Shown: one piece after another, positions 1 to 7,857 of the stretch
Position numbering within the stretch: position 1 is the stretch's first letter
Layout of the letters: each line of letters begins with the position of its first letter
Assembly: GCF_003457605.1 (NCBI RefSeq)
Contig: NZ_QRAN01000009.1
Location: 62,762 to 126,761, forward strand
DNA length: 64,000 nucleotides
Source: Seongchinamella sediminis
GTDB taxonomy: Bacteria; Pseudomonadota; Gammaproteobacteria; Pseudomonadales; Halieaceae
Direction of reading: 5' to 3'
Notes under the pieces: model-generated
What the model was told of the DNA's origin: nothing
What the model saw: only the letters and a program-made list of their open reading frames with translations
Database searches by the model: none
Translations under genes and position numbers: made by a program

Positions 1-80
1 ACCCTCTCTTGCGCTTACAGCGCAATTCACCTTGTACCCCAGGGCACCCTCTCTTGCGCTTACAGCGCAATTCACCTTGT
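1..80. repeat. 35-base direct repeat, two copies, 45-base period
   Basis: The same 35-base sequence occurs at 1-35 and 46-80. Each copy holds the inverted repeat TTGCGC-TTACA-GCGCAA. There is no T-run after the stems on either strand, so these are not good intrinsic terminators. They lie just downstream of sspB and may be REP-like elements or part of an array that continues outside the window. Confidence 0.7.
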
Positions 81-110
81 GCGCCGGGGTGACATTGGAT
101 TCGGCGCGGC

Positions 111-506
111 TTACTTGACGATTTTGAGCGAGGGCCGTCCCTCGGGTTTGGGGGGTTCCGGTGGCTCATCGTCCGGAGGGGTCGAGCCGGGCTGTTCCGG
201 CTCGAATACCATGCCCTGGCCATTCTCCCGGGCGTAGATGCCAATTACCGCGTTGACCGGCACATAGATGTCCGTGGCCACCCCGCCAAAGCGGCCGTTA
301 AAGGCGACCGCATCGTTGGAGATGTTGAGCTCCACCACCGCCGTGGGGGAAATATTGAGCACGATCTGCCCGTCTTTCACGTACTGCTCGGGAACCATGA
401 CATCGTCGCTGCCGGCATCGACCAGAATATAGGGCGTACAGCCGTTGTCCACGATCCACTCGTAGAGAGCCCGCATGATATAGGGTCGACTGGGAGTCAT
501 GGACAT
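111..506 (-). CDS. sspB: ClpXP protease specificity-enhancing factor SspB
   Basis: 131 residues. SspB is a cytoplasmic adaptor that binds ssrA-tagged peptides and tethers them to ClpX. The folded substrate-binding domain covers about residues 5-105. It is followed by a proline- and acid-rich linker and a conserved basic-hydrophobic tail ending RPSLKIVK, the module known to dock on the ClpX zinc domain. Length and tail fit the family. It lies 26 bases behind sspA in the usual sspA-sspB operon. Start at 506 is the only one that preserves the MSMTPSRPY N-terminus. No oddity seen. Confidence 0.95.
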   Translation of the reverse strand: MSMTPSRPYIMRALYEWIVDNGCTPYILVDAGSDDVMVPEQYVKDGQIVLNISPTAVVELNISNDAVAFNGRFGGVATDIYVPVNAVIGIYARENGQGMVFEPEQPGSTPPDDEPPEPPKPEGRPSLKIVK

Positions 507-532
507 CCGTGTGCGTTTGCCGCCTGGGCGCT

Positions 533-1165
533 CTAGGAGCGCATCTCCCGCTCCTGCTCGGACAGGCTGTCCTGGAAAGACTCACGGCTGAACAGCGAGT
601 CCATGTAAGCCAGCAAGGGCTTGGTCTGCTTGGAGGAGCGGATATCAATACCCAGCGACGGCAGGCGCCAGAGGATGGGTGCCATGCAGCAATCCACCAG
701 GGTGAACTCTTCACTCATGAAGAACGGCTTCTCGGCGAAAATCGGCGCAATCGCCGTGATCCCTTCTTTCAGTTCCTTGGTCGCTTTCTTGACCACGTTG
801 TCGCTGCGGGTAGTGAGAATGGAGTCTACCAGTGAGCACCAGTCCTTCTCGATACGATGGATCAGCAGACGGCTCTCGGCACGGGCTACCGGGTATACCG
901 GCAGCAGCGGCGGGTGAGGAAAGCGCTCATCCAGGTATTCCATCATCACCTTGGATTCATACAACACCAGGTCGCGGTCCACCAGGGTAGGCAGGCTGTT
1001 GTAGGGGTTCAGTTCCGACAGTTCGGCCGGCGGGTGGGCTGAATCAGCTTCAATCAGATCGACAGTAACACCCTTTTCGGCAAGGACGATACGTACTCGG
1101 TGACTGTAGTGACTGGTTGGATCGGAGAAAAAGATCATTGAAGATCGTTTTGCCACAACACCCAT
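533..1165 (-). CDS. sspA: Stringent starvation protein A (GST-fold)
   Basis: 210 residues. SspA is a glutathione-S-transferase-fold protein that associates with RNA polymerase under starvation and acid stress. It shows a thioredoxin-like N-terminal half (about 8-85, with the cis-proline region [10 protein letters not shown]) and an all-helical C-terminal half. The start at 1165 ([10 protein letters not shown]) is preferred over an upstream in-frame ATG at 1219 because GAGGA lies 8 bases upstream and the longer form adds residues unlike the family. The leader contains a strong terminator hairpin (1190-1224), so expression may depend on read-through from petBC. Operon with sspB. Confidence 0.95.
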   Translation of the reverse strand: MGVVAKRSSMIFFSDPTSHYSHRVRIVLAEKGVTVDLIEADSAHPPAELSELNPYNSLPTLVDRDLVLYESKVMMEYLDERFPHPPLLPVYPVARAESRLLIHRIEKDWCSLVDSILTTRSDNVVKKATKELKEGITAIAPIFAEKPFFMSEEFTLVDCCMAPILWRLPSLGIDIRSSKQTKPLLAYMDSLFSRESFQDSLSEQEREMRS

Positions 1166-1189
1166 CGAAAATTCCTCAGTTGGTTTTGC

Positions 1190-1224
1190 AAAAAATAAAA
1201 AGCAGCGTGGCATCGCCACGCTGC
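1190..1224 (-). terminator. Intrinsic terminator after petABC, inside the sspA leader
   Basis: On the minus strand a perfect 10-bp stem (GCAGCGTGGC / GCCACGCTGC, loop of 3 at 1212-1214) is followed by TTTTTATTTTTT. It ends the petABC transcript. Only 24 bases separate it from the sspA start codon, and they hold the Shine-Dalgarno sequence but no room for a promoter. Confidence 0.85.
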
Positions 1225-1243
1225 CGCGACCGACCGGTCAGGA

Positions 1244-3283
1244 TCAGTGCACGTCTTTCCAGTACTCGCGATTAAGCAGCCAGGCGAAGACGAAGAACAA
1301 GGTGATGAACAGCAGTACAAAGATACCGGTGCGCTTGCGTTCTGACGCAATAGGCTCGGCGGTATAGGCGAGGAAGTTGGTCAGGTCATACATCGCGCCA
1401 TCGAACTCTGCAGCGGTCATGCTGCCCTCGGTGGTAATGCTGTACTGGCCGCAGGGGTCCTCGAGGATATCGTCGCCGGTCAGGGGGTCGCGCTTGACGC
1501 CACCATTGCCCGCCTTGACCGGGCCCATGGCGCACTCCTGCATACCCTGCACTTCCAGCATCACGTGCGGCATGCCCACGTCCTTGAATACCCGGTTGTT
1601 GACGCCATAGGGGCGGCTGTCATCGCGGTAGAAGTTGCGCAGGTAGGTGTACAGCCACTCGGGCTGGCGAGCGCGGGAAATCAGGGTCAGGTCTGGCGGT
1701 GTCGCCCCGAACCAGACCTTGGCAAGGCGGTCGTCCATGGCGTTGTGCATCAGTTCGCCGATCTTGACCTCCGGATCAAATATCAGGTTGGCTTCCATGA
1801 TGTCGGCGGGAATGCCGAGGTCGGTCGCCACCCGGTTGTAGCGCGAGTATTGCAGCGAGTGACAGCCCATGCAGTAGTTCATATACAGCTTGGCGCCGTT
1901 CTGCAGCGATGCCTTGTCGCCGGGATCAGCGGTGAACTCGTCACAGGGGATGGCACCACACTTGTAGGCTGACTCGGCGCCCACCGCCTTCAGCGGCAGG
2001 GCCGTCAGCGCCAGGATCAGCACCAGGCCGCCAATACTGCCCCAGAAGCCAATGCCGCCGTCCATGGTGACGCGTTCCGGTACCGGCTTGGTCTTGTCCA
2101 GCGACGTCCAGATGGGCATCAGCAGGAAGAAGGCGAAGTAGATTACCGAGCAGATCTGCGCCAGCAGAGTGCGGGCAGGTGTCGGCGCTTTCACGCCCAG
2201 CACACCGAGGATCAGGAAGCTGGCAACAAACAGCACCAGCATGACCTTGGTGATATTACCCCGGTAGCGCCACGACTTGACCGGACTGCGGTCCAGCCAG
2301 GGCAGCAGGAAGGGAATAGCCACCGAGGCGGCGAAGAACACAAAGCCCCAGAACTTGTCAGGCACCGCACGCAGTACTGAGTAGAACGGGGTGAAGTACC
2401 ACACCGGCGCAATGTGCGCGGGGGTCTTCAGGGCATTGGCCTCCTCGAAGTTGGCGTATTCCAGGAAATAACCGCCCATTTCCGGCAGGAAGAAGATCAC
2501 CACGCAGAAGATGAACAGGAATACCGCAATCGCCTGCAGGTCGTGCACCGTGTAATAGGGATGGAAGGCCACGCCGTCCAGGGGCACACCGTTTTCATCC
2601 TTGTTCTTCTTGATCTCGATACCGTCCGGGTTGTTGGAGCCGACCTCGTGCAGCGCCAGCAGGTGCAGCACCACCAGGGCCAGCAACACGATGGGCAGGG
2701 CCACCACGTGCAGAGCGAAGAAGCGGTTGAGGGTTGCGCCGGAAATCAGGTAGTCACCACGGATCCAGGTAACAAGGTCCTCACCGACCACGGGAATGGC
2801 GCCAAACAGGGAGATGATCACCTGCGCACCCCAGTAGGACATCTGGCCCCAGGGCAGGACGTAGCCCACGAAGGCTTCGGCCATCAGCACCACGAAGATG
2901 AGCATGCCGAATATCCAGATCAGTTCCCGGGGCTTCTTGTACGAACCGTAGAGCAGGGCTCGGAACATGTGCAGGTAGACCACCACGAAGAAGGCCGAGG
3001 CCCCGGTGGAATGCATGTAGCGCAGCAGCCAGCCGTAATCCACATCGCGCATGATGTACTCGACCGAGGCGAAAGCTTCCTCCGCGCTGGCGGTATAGTT
3101 CATGGTCAGCCAGATGCCGGTGAGCAGTTGGTTGACCAGCACCAGCAGCGACAGCACCCCGAAGAAGTACCAGAAGTTGAAGTTCTTGGGCGCGTAGTAC
3201 TTGCCCATGTGGGTGTCCCAGGCCCGCACGATGGGCAGGCGGGCGTCAACCCAGTCACGTAATCCAATCAGCAAATTATTCAT
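1244..3283 (-). CDS. petBC: Cytochrome b / cytochrome c1 fusion of the bc1 complex (complex III)
   Basis: 679 residues in one uninterrupted frame. Residues 1 to about 400 are cytochrome b, with transmembrane helices, heme-b histidine candidates H91, H105, H192 and H207, and the Qo-site motif PVWY near 293. Residues 440-679 are cytochrome c1, with heme c motif CMGCH at 471-475, a candidate axial Met near 571-575 and a C-terminal membrane anchor at about 653-673. Between them, residues 414-437 form a hydrophobic segment ending AVGA, like an internal signal peptide. Most gammaproteobacteria encode petB and petC separately. A fused precursor cleaved into two proteins is known for Bradyrhizobium fbcH. 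Here cleavage is inferred. The start overlaps the petA stop (TGATG), implying translational coupling. Confidence 0.95.
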   Translation of the reverse strand: MNNLLIGLRDWVDARLPIVRAWDTHMGKYYAPKNFNFWYFFGVLSLLVLVNQLLTGIWLTMNYTASAEEAFASVEYIMRDVDYGWLLRYMHSTGASAFFVVVYLHMFRALLYGSYKKPRELIWIFGMLIFVVLMAEAFVGYVLPWGQMSYWGAQVIISLFGAIPVVGEDLVTWIRGDYLISGATLNRFFALHVVALPIVLLALVVLHLLALHEVGSNNPDGIEIKKNKDENGVPLDGVAFHPYYTVHDLQAIAVFLFIFCVVIFFLPEMGGYFLEYANFEEANALKTPAHIAPVWYFTPFYSVLRAVPDKFWGFVFFAASVAIPFLLPWLDRSPVKSWRYRGNITKVMLVLFVASFLILGVLGVKAPTPARTLLAQICSVIYFAFFLLMPIWTSLDKTKPVPERVTMDGGIGFWGSIGGLVLILALTALPLKAVGAESAYKCGAIPCDEFTADPGDKASLQNGAKLYMNYCMGCHSLQYSRYNRVATDLGIPADIMEANLIFDPEVKIGELMHNAMDDRLAKVWFGATPPDLTLISRARQPEWLYTYLRNFYRDDSRPYGVNNRVFKDVGMPHVMLEVQGMQECAMGPVKAGNGGVKRDPLTGDDILEDPCGQYSITTEGSMTAAEFDGAMYDLTNFLAYTAEPIASERKRTGIFVLLFITLFFVFAWLLNREYWKDVH

Positions 3284-3879
3284 CAGGCTGCCTCCGTATC
3301 CACGCCGATTACCAGCACGTTGTCGCCCTCGAACGAGTACGGGGGAACCACAAGGTTGGTAGACGCCGGCACGCCCGAGTAAACGCGGCCGGCAAGGTCA
3401 AACTTGGAACCGTGGCAGGGGCAGAAGAAGCCGCCCAGCCACTCGTCACCACCGAGGTCGGCGGCGCCGACTTCGGGGCGGAAGGTTGGTGCACAGCCCA
3501 GGTGGGTGCACAGGCCGACCAACACCAGGATTTCCGGCTTGAGCGAACGGCTGATGTCGGCGATGTAGGCGGGCTGGTCGGAGATTTCCGAGTTGGGGTC
3601 CTTGAGCAGGCCGTCCAGCTTGGACAGGCCCGCCACCTGCTCGGCGGTGCGGTGCATCACGTAAACCGGCTTGCCACGCCACTCCACCACGATCATCTGG
3701 CCCGGCTCCAGCTTGCCGATATCGGCCTTCACCGGCGCACCGGCGGCCTTGGCCTTGGCTGACGGGTTCCAGGAACCCAGGAAAGGCACCGCTATGCCCA
3801 CTGCGCCGGCCACGCCCACCACGCTGGTGGCAGCCGTCAGGAACTTCCTCCTGCCGGAATTTACGCCATCGCTACTCAT
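3283..3879 (-). CDS. petA: Ubiquinol-cytochrome c reductase Rieske iron-sulfur subunit
   Basis: 198 residues. It carries electrons from quinol in the Qo site to cytochrome c1. The N-terminus has a twin-arginine motif (GRRKFLTAA) followed by a hydrophobic helix, as expected for a Tat-inserted Rieske protein. The 2Fe-2S ligands sit in CTHLGC and CPCHGS. The start at 3879 was chosen because the preceding GGGGAGAAAAG is a good ribosome site and the twin arginines then lie near the N-terminus; an ATG at 4005 would add 42 atypical residues. First gene of the petA-petBC operon, driven by the promoter at 3957-3985. Confidence 0.95.
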   Translation of the reverse strand: MSSDGVNSGRRKFLTAATSVVGVAGAVGIAVPFLGSWNPSAKAKAAGAPVKADIGKLEPGQMIVVEWRGKPVYVMHRTAEQVAGLSKLDGLLKDPNSEISDQPAYIADISRSLKPEILVLVGLCTHLGCAPTFRPEVGAADLGGDEWLGGFFCPCHGSKFDLAGRVYSGVPASTNLVVPPYSFEGDNVLVIGVDTEAA

Positions 3880-3956
3880 GCTTTTCTCCCCTAGACTTGA
3901 AGCAGTCGGCCCCTGGATTCGGCGCCCCGGATTCCGCTTCTTACAAAATGGTGCAA

Positions 3957-3985
3957 ATACTAATGATTTTACCCCTTTGTGACAA
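3957..3985 (-). promoter_or_regulatory. Sigma-70 promoter of petA-petBC
   Basis: On the minus strand TTGTCA (3985-3980), a 17-base spacer and TAGTAT (3962-3957) form a near-consensus promoter about 78 bases upstream of the petA start codon. Confidence 0.6.
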
Positions 3986-4119
3986 GGTAAACGCCTGGAT
4001 TCCAAAGACTATTGAAGCGTAACTTGAACTGAATCAATGGCAAATCCGGGACAGCAGTGACCCGCCATTTTGGCTCTGCAAGCCGTGAACCGGGGCTCAC
4101 CTGGCCCGGCCCTGTTCGC

Positions 4120-4195
4120 GGGCAGGGCCTGCCCCGCTTTTTTGGGTAGAGCCTGCCCCGCTGTATCGGGCAGAGCCTGCCCCGCTTTTTGGGTA
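4120..4195. repeat. Three tandem copies of a 24-base repeat
   Basis: Copies at 4120-4143, 4144-4167 and 4168-4190 share GGG-Y-AGRGCCTGCCCCGCT followed by a T-rich or TATC tail; a fourth begins at 4191. Each copy contains the near-palindrome GGCAGRGCCTGCC. The block sits directly behind the rpsI terminator. Function unknown. Confidence 0.75.
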
Positions 4196-4196
4196 T

Positions 4197-4232
4197 AAAA
4201 AAACGTCCACCCGACATCCGGGCGGACGTTTT
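4197..4232 (-). terminator. Intrinsic terminator of rplM-rpsI
   Basis: On the minus strand the stem CGTCCGCCCG / CGGGTGGACG (4228-4219 and 4213-4204, one G-U pair) is followed by seven T. In plus orientation the G-U becomes an A-C mismatch, so the minus strand is favoured. Confidence 0.85.
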
Positions 4233-4273
4233 CGAATCTGTACTGATACCCCGGCTCCCGGGGCCACCCCAAC

Positions 4274-4666
4274 TTAACGCTTGGAGAACTGGGGACGCTT
4301 ACGGGCTTTGCGCAGACCAACTTTCTTGCGCTCAACCTCACGGGCGTCGCGAGTCACATAACCGGCGCCACGCAGGGTGGGACGCAGGGACTCGTCGTAC
4401 TCCATCAGCGCCCGGGTGATGCCGTGGCGAATCGCACCGGCCTGACCGAAGCTGCCGCCACCGGCAACAGTCACGTTGATATCGAATTTGTCATTCAATT
4501 CAACGAGTTCCAGCGGCTGACGCACAATCATACGCGCCACTTCACGACCAAAATACTGGTCCAGGGGACGCTTGTTGACAGTGATATTGCCCGCGCCGTT
4601 CTGCAGGAAAACACGCGCAGTGGAGGTCTTGCGACGTCCGGTTCCGTAATATTGGGTAGCTGACAT
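4274..4666 (-). CDS. rpsI: 30S ribosomal protein S9
   Basis: 130 residues. Small-subunit protein whose C-terminal tail reaches the P-site tRNA. The sequence has the typical [14 protein letters not shown] start, the central [15 protein letters not shown] segment and the basic C-terminus ending KRPQFSKR, whose final Lys-Arg contacts tRNA in known structures. It follows rplM by 12 bases in the universal rplM-rpsI operon and is followed by a strong terminator. Length is standard and nothing is unusual. Confidence 0.98.
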   Translation of the reverse strand: MSATQYYGTGRRKTSTARVFLQNGAGNITVNKRPLDQYFGREVARMIVRQPLELVELNDKFDINVTVAGGGSFGQAGAIRHGITRALMEYDESLRPTLRGAGYVTRDAREVERKKVGLRKARKRPQFSKR

Positions 4667-4678
4667 AGATAATATCCG

Positions 4679-5107
4679 TTAAATGTTCAGTGCCTGGGGC
4701 TGCTGTGCGGCGTGGGGGTGCTCATTGCCCGCGTACACTTTCAGCTTCTTGAACATGGCGCGGCCCAGCGGGTTACGCGGCAACATGCCCTTGACCGCAC
4801 CCTGGATAACACGCTCCGGCGCCTTGTCGATCAATTTCTCAAAGGAAATCGACTTCAGGCCGCCGGGGTACCCGGTGTGGCTGTGGTAAATCTTGTCGGT
4901 CGCCTTGGCGCCGGTTACACGTACTTTCTCAGCGTTGATCACGACGATGTAGTCGCCGGTGTCCACGTGAGGGGTGTATTCGGGTTTGTGCTTACCGCGC
5001 AGACGATGCGCAATTTCACTGGCCAGGCGCCCCAGAGTCTTGTCAGAAGCATCGACCACGAACCAGTCGCGGGACACGTCTTCTGCTTTAGCGCTATAAG
5101 TTTTCAT
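4679..5107 (-). CDS. rplM: 50S ribosomal protein L13
   Basis: 142 residues. Early-assembly large-subunit protein. It starts MKTYSAK and contains the family segments [17 protein letters not shown] and [10 protein letters not shown]. The ATG at 5107 is preferred to an upstream ATG at 5134 because it gives the canonical length and N-terminus and is preceded by GAGGCGG. First gene of the rplM-rpsI operon, with a near-consensus promoter about 40-70 bases upstream. In E. coli L13 represses its own operon through the leader; whether this leader is used that way cannot be seen. Confidence 0.98.
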   Translation of the reverse strand: MKTYSAKAEDVSRDWFVVDASDKTLGRLASEIAHRLRGKHKPEYTPHVDTGDYIVVINAEKVRVTGAKATDKIYHSHTGYPGGLKSISFEKLIDKAPERVIQGAVKGMLPRNPLGRAMFKKLKVYAGNEHPHAAQQPQALNI

Positions 5108-5148
5108 CAATAACCGCCTCTTGGAGGGCTCCAATTTCGAGAGCGCGA

Positions 5149-5177
5149 ATACTAATCAATAGACCACCCCTTTTCAA
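5149..5177 (-). promoter_or_regulatory. Sigma-70 promoter of rplM-rpsI
   Basis: On the minus strand TTGAAA (5177-5172), a 17-base spacer and TAGTAT (5154-5149) lie about 42 bases upstream of the rplM start codon. Confidence 0.6.
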
Positions 5178-5261
5178 GCGGAAAAGCGAATAATTTTCGC
5201 TACTTACCGGGCGCCGCGGAGACCGCCGGATTGGCAATATTACAGCTTTTCCCCACCCGGC

Positions 5262-6362
5262 TCAGGGGCGGTGGCCCCGGGCCAGGTATTCGTGGGATTG
5301 CATCTCCTGCAGCCGCGACTGGGTGCGCTGGAACTCGAAGGCCAGGCTGCCGCCGGCATACAGTTCCAGCAGTGGCTTGGCCGCCGTCATCACCAGTTTG
5401 ACGTTGCGATCATAAAACTCGTCGACCAGGTTGATGAACCGCCGGGCCTGGTCGTTGAGGTCGGCATTGAACTCCGGTACACCGGAAAGCAGCACCGCGT
5501 GGAATATCCGCGCCAACTCGATGTAGTCGTTCTGGGAGCGCGGTCCATCGCAGAGCTCGCCAAAGTCAAACCAGGCGACATCGTCCGCCAGGCAGCGCAC
5601 GGTGAGGTAGCGGCCGTTGATCTGGATGCGCTCCCAGTGCTTGCCCGCCTCCACCGCCAGGGCGTCAAAGCTTTTTCGCAGGCTGGCGTCGGCCGCCTCG
5701 TCCAGCGGGCAATGGTACAGTTCCGCCTGCTGCAGGGTGCGCAAGCGGTAGTCGATACCGGCATCCACATTCACCACCCGGGTATATTTTTCCACCAGGG
5801 CGATGGCGGGCAGGAAGCGCTGGCGCTGGAGGCCGTTCTCGTATAGCTTTTCCGGGACGATATTGGAGGTGGCCACCAGGGTGACGCCGCGGGCGAACAA
5901 GGCCTCCATCAGGCCTCCCAGGATCATCGCATCGCCGATGTCGGTGACAAAGAACTCATCGAAGCAGACCACCAGGGCCTCCTCGGCCAGCCTGTCGGCC
6001 ACCCGCTCCAGGGGGTTGACCTCCCCTTCCAGGTCGGTCAGCTCACTGTGCACCCGCTGCATGAAGCGGTGAAAGTGAACCCGCAGCTTGCGCTGGAAGG
6101 GCAGGCACTCAAAAAACGTATCGACCAGGTAGGTTTTGCCCCGGCCGACGCCCCCCCACAGGTAGAGGCCGATTTCCGGCTCCACCGGCTGCTTGCGGAA
6201 CTTCCTCAGCAGCGCGGCAAAGCCGCTCTCCCGGCTGCCGTGCCGCGCCAGCAGCCGCTCGTAGAGGTCCTGCAACAGGCGCACCGCCTCCTCCTGGGCA
6301 GGGTCGTGGGAAAACCCCTCCCGCTGGAGATCGGACTGGTAGCGCTGCCAGGGTGTGGGCAT
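5262..6362 (-). CDS. zapE: Cell division protein ZapE (AFG1/LACE1-type ATPase)
   Basis: 366 residues. ZapE is a membrane-associated P-loop ATPase that acts on the Z-ring late in division. The Walker A motif is GGVGRGKT, and Walker B is in VVCFDEF followed by the FVTDIGDA family signature. The start at 6362 (MPTPWQRYQ) is chosen because AGGA stands upstream and an ATG 60 bases earlier adds a non-conserved, arginine-rich stretch. Its position beside rplM/rpsI and sspAB is the usual gammaproteobacterial context. The downstream gap of about 150 bases holds the rplM promoter. Confidence 0.93.
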   Translation of the reverse strand: MPTPWQRYQSDLQREGFSHDPAQEEAVRLLQDLYERLLARHGSRESGFAALLRKFRKQPVEPEIGLYLWGGVGRGKTYLVDTFFECLPFQRKLRVHFHRFMQRVHSELTDLEGEVNPLERVADRLAEEALVVCFDEFFVTDIGDAMILGGLMEALFARGVTLVATSNIVPEKLYENGLQRQRFLPAIALVEKYTRVVNVDAGIDYRLRTLQQAELYHCPLDEAADASLRKSFDALAVEAGKHWERIQINGRYLTVRCLADDVAWFDFGELCDGPRSQNDYIELARIFHAVLLSGVPEFNADLNDQARRFINLVDEFYDRNVKLVMTAAKPLLELYAGGSLAFEFQRTQSRLQEMQSHEYLARGHRP

Positions 6363-6505
6363 GAGGTATCCTGTGGGTGATTCCGGGCGCCACACTTTAA
6401 CCACAGCCCCCGTCGATGGCAACGCCGGGGCATGACCCTATGGCACCCCCCGGGATAAGGAGTATACTGCCCCACTTCTGATCTTGTCGGTAAGAGGAAC
6501 ACACC

Positions 6506-6976
6506 GTGTACAGCTTGACTATCGTTATCGTCGGGGCCATCGCCGGACTCATCGCAGGACTGGGCCTGGGCATGTTACTGGGGCGCAGCAGTTCCCCGAA
6601 TGGCCAGAAATATCGCGAGGTGGAGCGCAAGCTGGACCAGGTGCTGCAGGAGAAAAAAAGCTACGAGGACGAGGTGGTCGAGCACTTTTCCGAGACCGCG
6701 CGCAAACTCAACAACCTGACCGAGAGCTACCGGGAGGTGCACAACCATCTCGCCAACGGTGCCGCAGAGCTCTGCCATGGCAACGGCCCGGTGGTGCTGG
6801 ACAAGCTGCAAAACACCCAAGACCCGGCAGAAATTCCCGCCGACCTGGCGGCCATTCACCCACCGCTGGACTACGCCCCGAAAACCTCGCCCGACGAGAA
6901 GGGCATGCTCAACGAAGAGTTCGGGCTGGACCGCAACGCGCCGGAAGCGAAAACCGTGGAGACATCGCGGGGCTGA
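6506..6976 (+). CDS. yhcB: YhcB/ZapG family inner-membrane protein (DUF1043)
   Basis: 156 residues with a GTG start preceded by AAGAGGAA. One N-terminal membrane helix (about residues 4-26, rich in Gly/Ala/Leu) is followed by a charged helix that looks coiled-coil (about 35-85) with the family segment EKKSYEDEVVEHFSETA, then a proline- and acid-rich tail without structure. E. coli YhcB links envelope synthesis, division and cell-shape control. It is divergent from zapE and sits head to head with ybgI and close to degS, as in relatives. The exact biochemical role is not established. Confidence 0.9.
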   Translation: MYSLTIVIVGAIAGLIAGLGLGMLLGRSSSPNGQKYREVERKLDQVLQEKKSYEDEVVEHFSETARKLNNLTESYREVHNHLANGAAELCHGNGPVVLDKLQNTQDPAEIPADLAAIHPPLDYAPKTSPDEKGMLNEEFGLDRNAPEAKTVETSRG

Positions 6977-6987
6977 AGGGGCCGCCC

Positions 6988-7743
6988 TCAGACCGGGTTG
7001 TCCTCATCGAAAAACTGGTGGCGCAGGCCGAAGGCCCGCGCCAGCGCCTCTCCTACCGCCTGCACCCCGTAACGCTCGGTGGCGTGGTGACCGGCGGCAA
7101 TATAGGCAATCCCCTCCTCCCTGGCTGAGTGCACCGTGGGTTCGGAAATTTCACCGCTGATAAATACATCGGCCCCCGCCGTGACCGCGGCGTCGATGTA
7201 TGACTGGGCGGCACCGGTACACCAGGCCACCCGCCGCAGTTGCCGATCGCTGGCGCCGATCAGCAGCGGCTGGCGGCCGGTGAGGGCTTGCAAGCGCTGG
7301 CACAGCTCCCCGGCGCTGATGTCCAGTTCGCCCACATTGCCCACCGACGCCGGATCATCCGGTTGCAGGGGGCCGGGGTCAGCAATGCCCAGCAGTTGCC
7401 CCAGCCTGGCGTTGTTGCCCAGTTCCGGATGAGCGTCCAGCGGCAGGTGATAGGCCAGCAGGCTGACCTCATTGGCCAGCAGCGCCGCCAGCCGTCGGCG
7501 CTTCATCCCGACCACCGGCTGCGGCTCCCCTTTCCAGAAGTAACCGTGGTGCACCAGCAGCGCATCGGCGCCCCAGGCGATAGCGCGATCCAGCACCCCC
7601 TGGTTGGCGGTGACCGCCGTTGCCAGGCGGGCAATAGCGGGACGGCCCTCGACCTGCAAGCCATTGGGGCAATAATCGCGGTAGCGGGCTGGCTGCAGGG
7701 TGTCGTCCAGCCACTGCAGGACCGATGAGAGGGACGTGCCCAT
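6988..7743 (-). CDS. ybgI: Nif3-like dinuclear metal-centre hexameric protein
   Basis: 251 residues. Member of the Nif3/YbgI/DUF34 family: toroidal hexamers with two metals per subunit, probably a metal-dependent hydrolase or metal-handling protein whose substrate is unsettled. Metal-ligand motifs are visible: LLVHHGYFW near the first third and GHHATERYGV near the C-terminus. The start at 7743 (MGTSLSSVLQ) is preceded by AGGA, while the longer frame from 7785 adds 14 residues not typical of the family. It converges on yhcB with an 11-base gap. Confidence 0.92.
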   Translation of the reverse strand: MGTSLSSVLQWLDDTLQPARYRDYCPNGLQVEGRPAIARLATAVTANQGVLDRAIAWGADALLVHHGYFWKGEPQPVVGMKRRRLAALLANEVSLLAYHLPLDAHPELGNNARLGQLLGIADPGPLQPDDPASVGNVGELDISAGELCQRLQALTGRQPLLIGASDRQLRRVAWCTGAAQSYIDAAVTAGADVFISGEISEPTVHSAREEGIAYIAAGHHATERYGVQAVGEALARAFGLRHQFFDEDNPV

Positions 7744-7857
7744 AGGTGCTATTTCCTGTTCGCGGGGAGTTGGCTTCATATACAATGGCAGTTTGGCCCG
7801 CCGTCAACGGACTGCCTCAGGGCCTTACTTTACCCCAGGACAGGGCTTAGCCACCAC

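Larger units (their letters stand above)
3880..4273. other. Intergenic region between petA and rpsI
   Basis: The 394 bases hold, from right to left on the minus strand: the rpsI terminator (4197-4232), a tandem 24-base repeat (4120-4195), about 130 bases with no clear feature, and the petA promoter (3957-3985) with its leader. Short open frames here run through the repeat and terminator and show no protein family. Confidence 0.7.

Noticed and set aside
1-80. Possible CRISPR array
   Set aside because: Only two copies with a 10-base spacer; spacing and spacer length do not fit CRISPR, and no cas genes are present.
4009-4341. Open frames of 82-110 codons between petA and rpsI
   Set aside because: They translate the tandem repeat and terminator; the repetitive products (KKRG- and QALP-type repeats) look artefactual.
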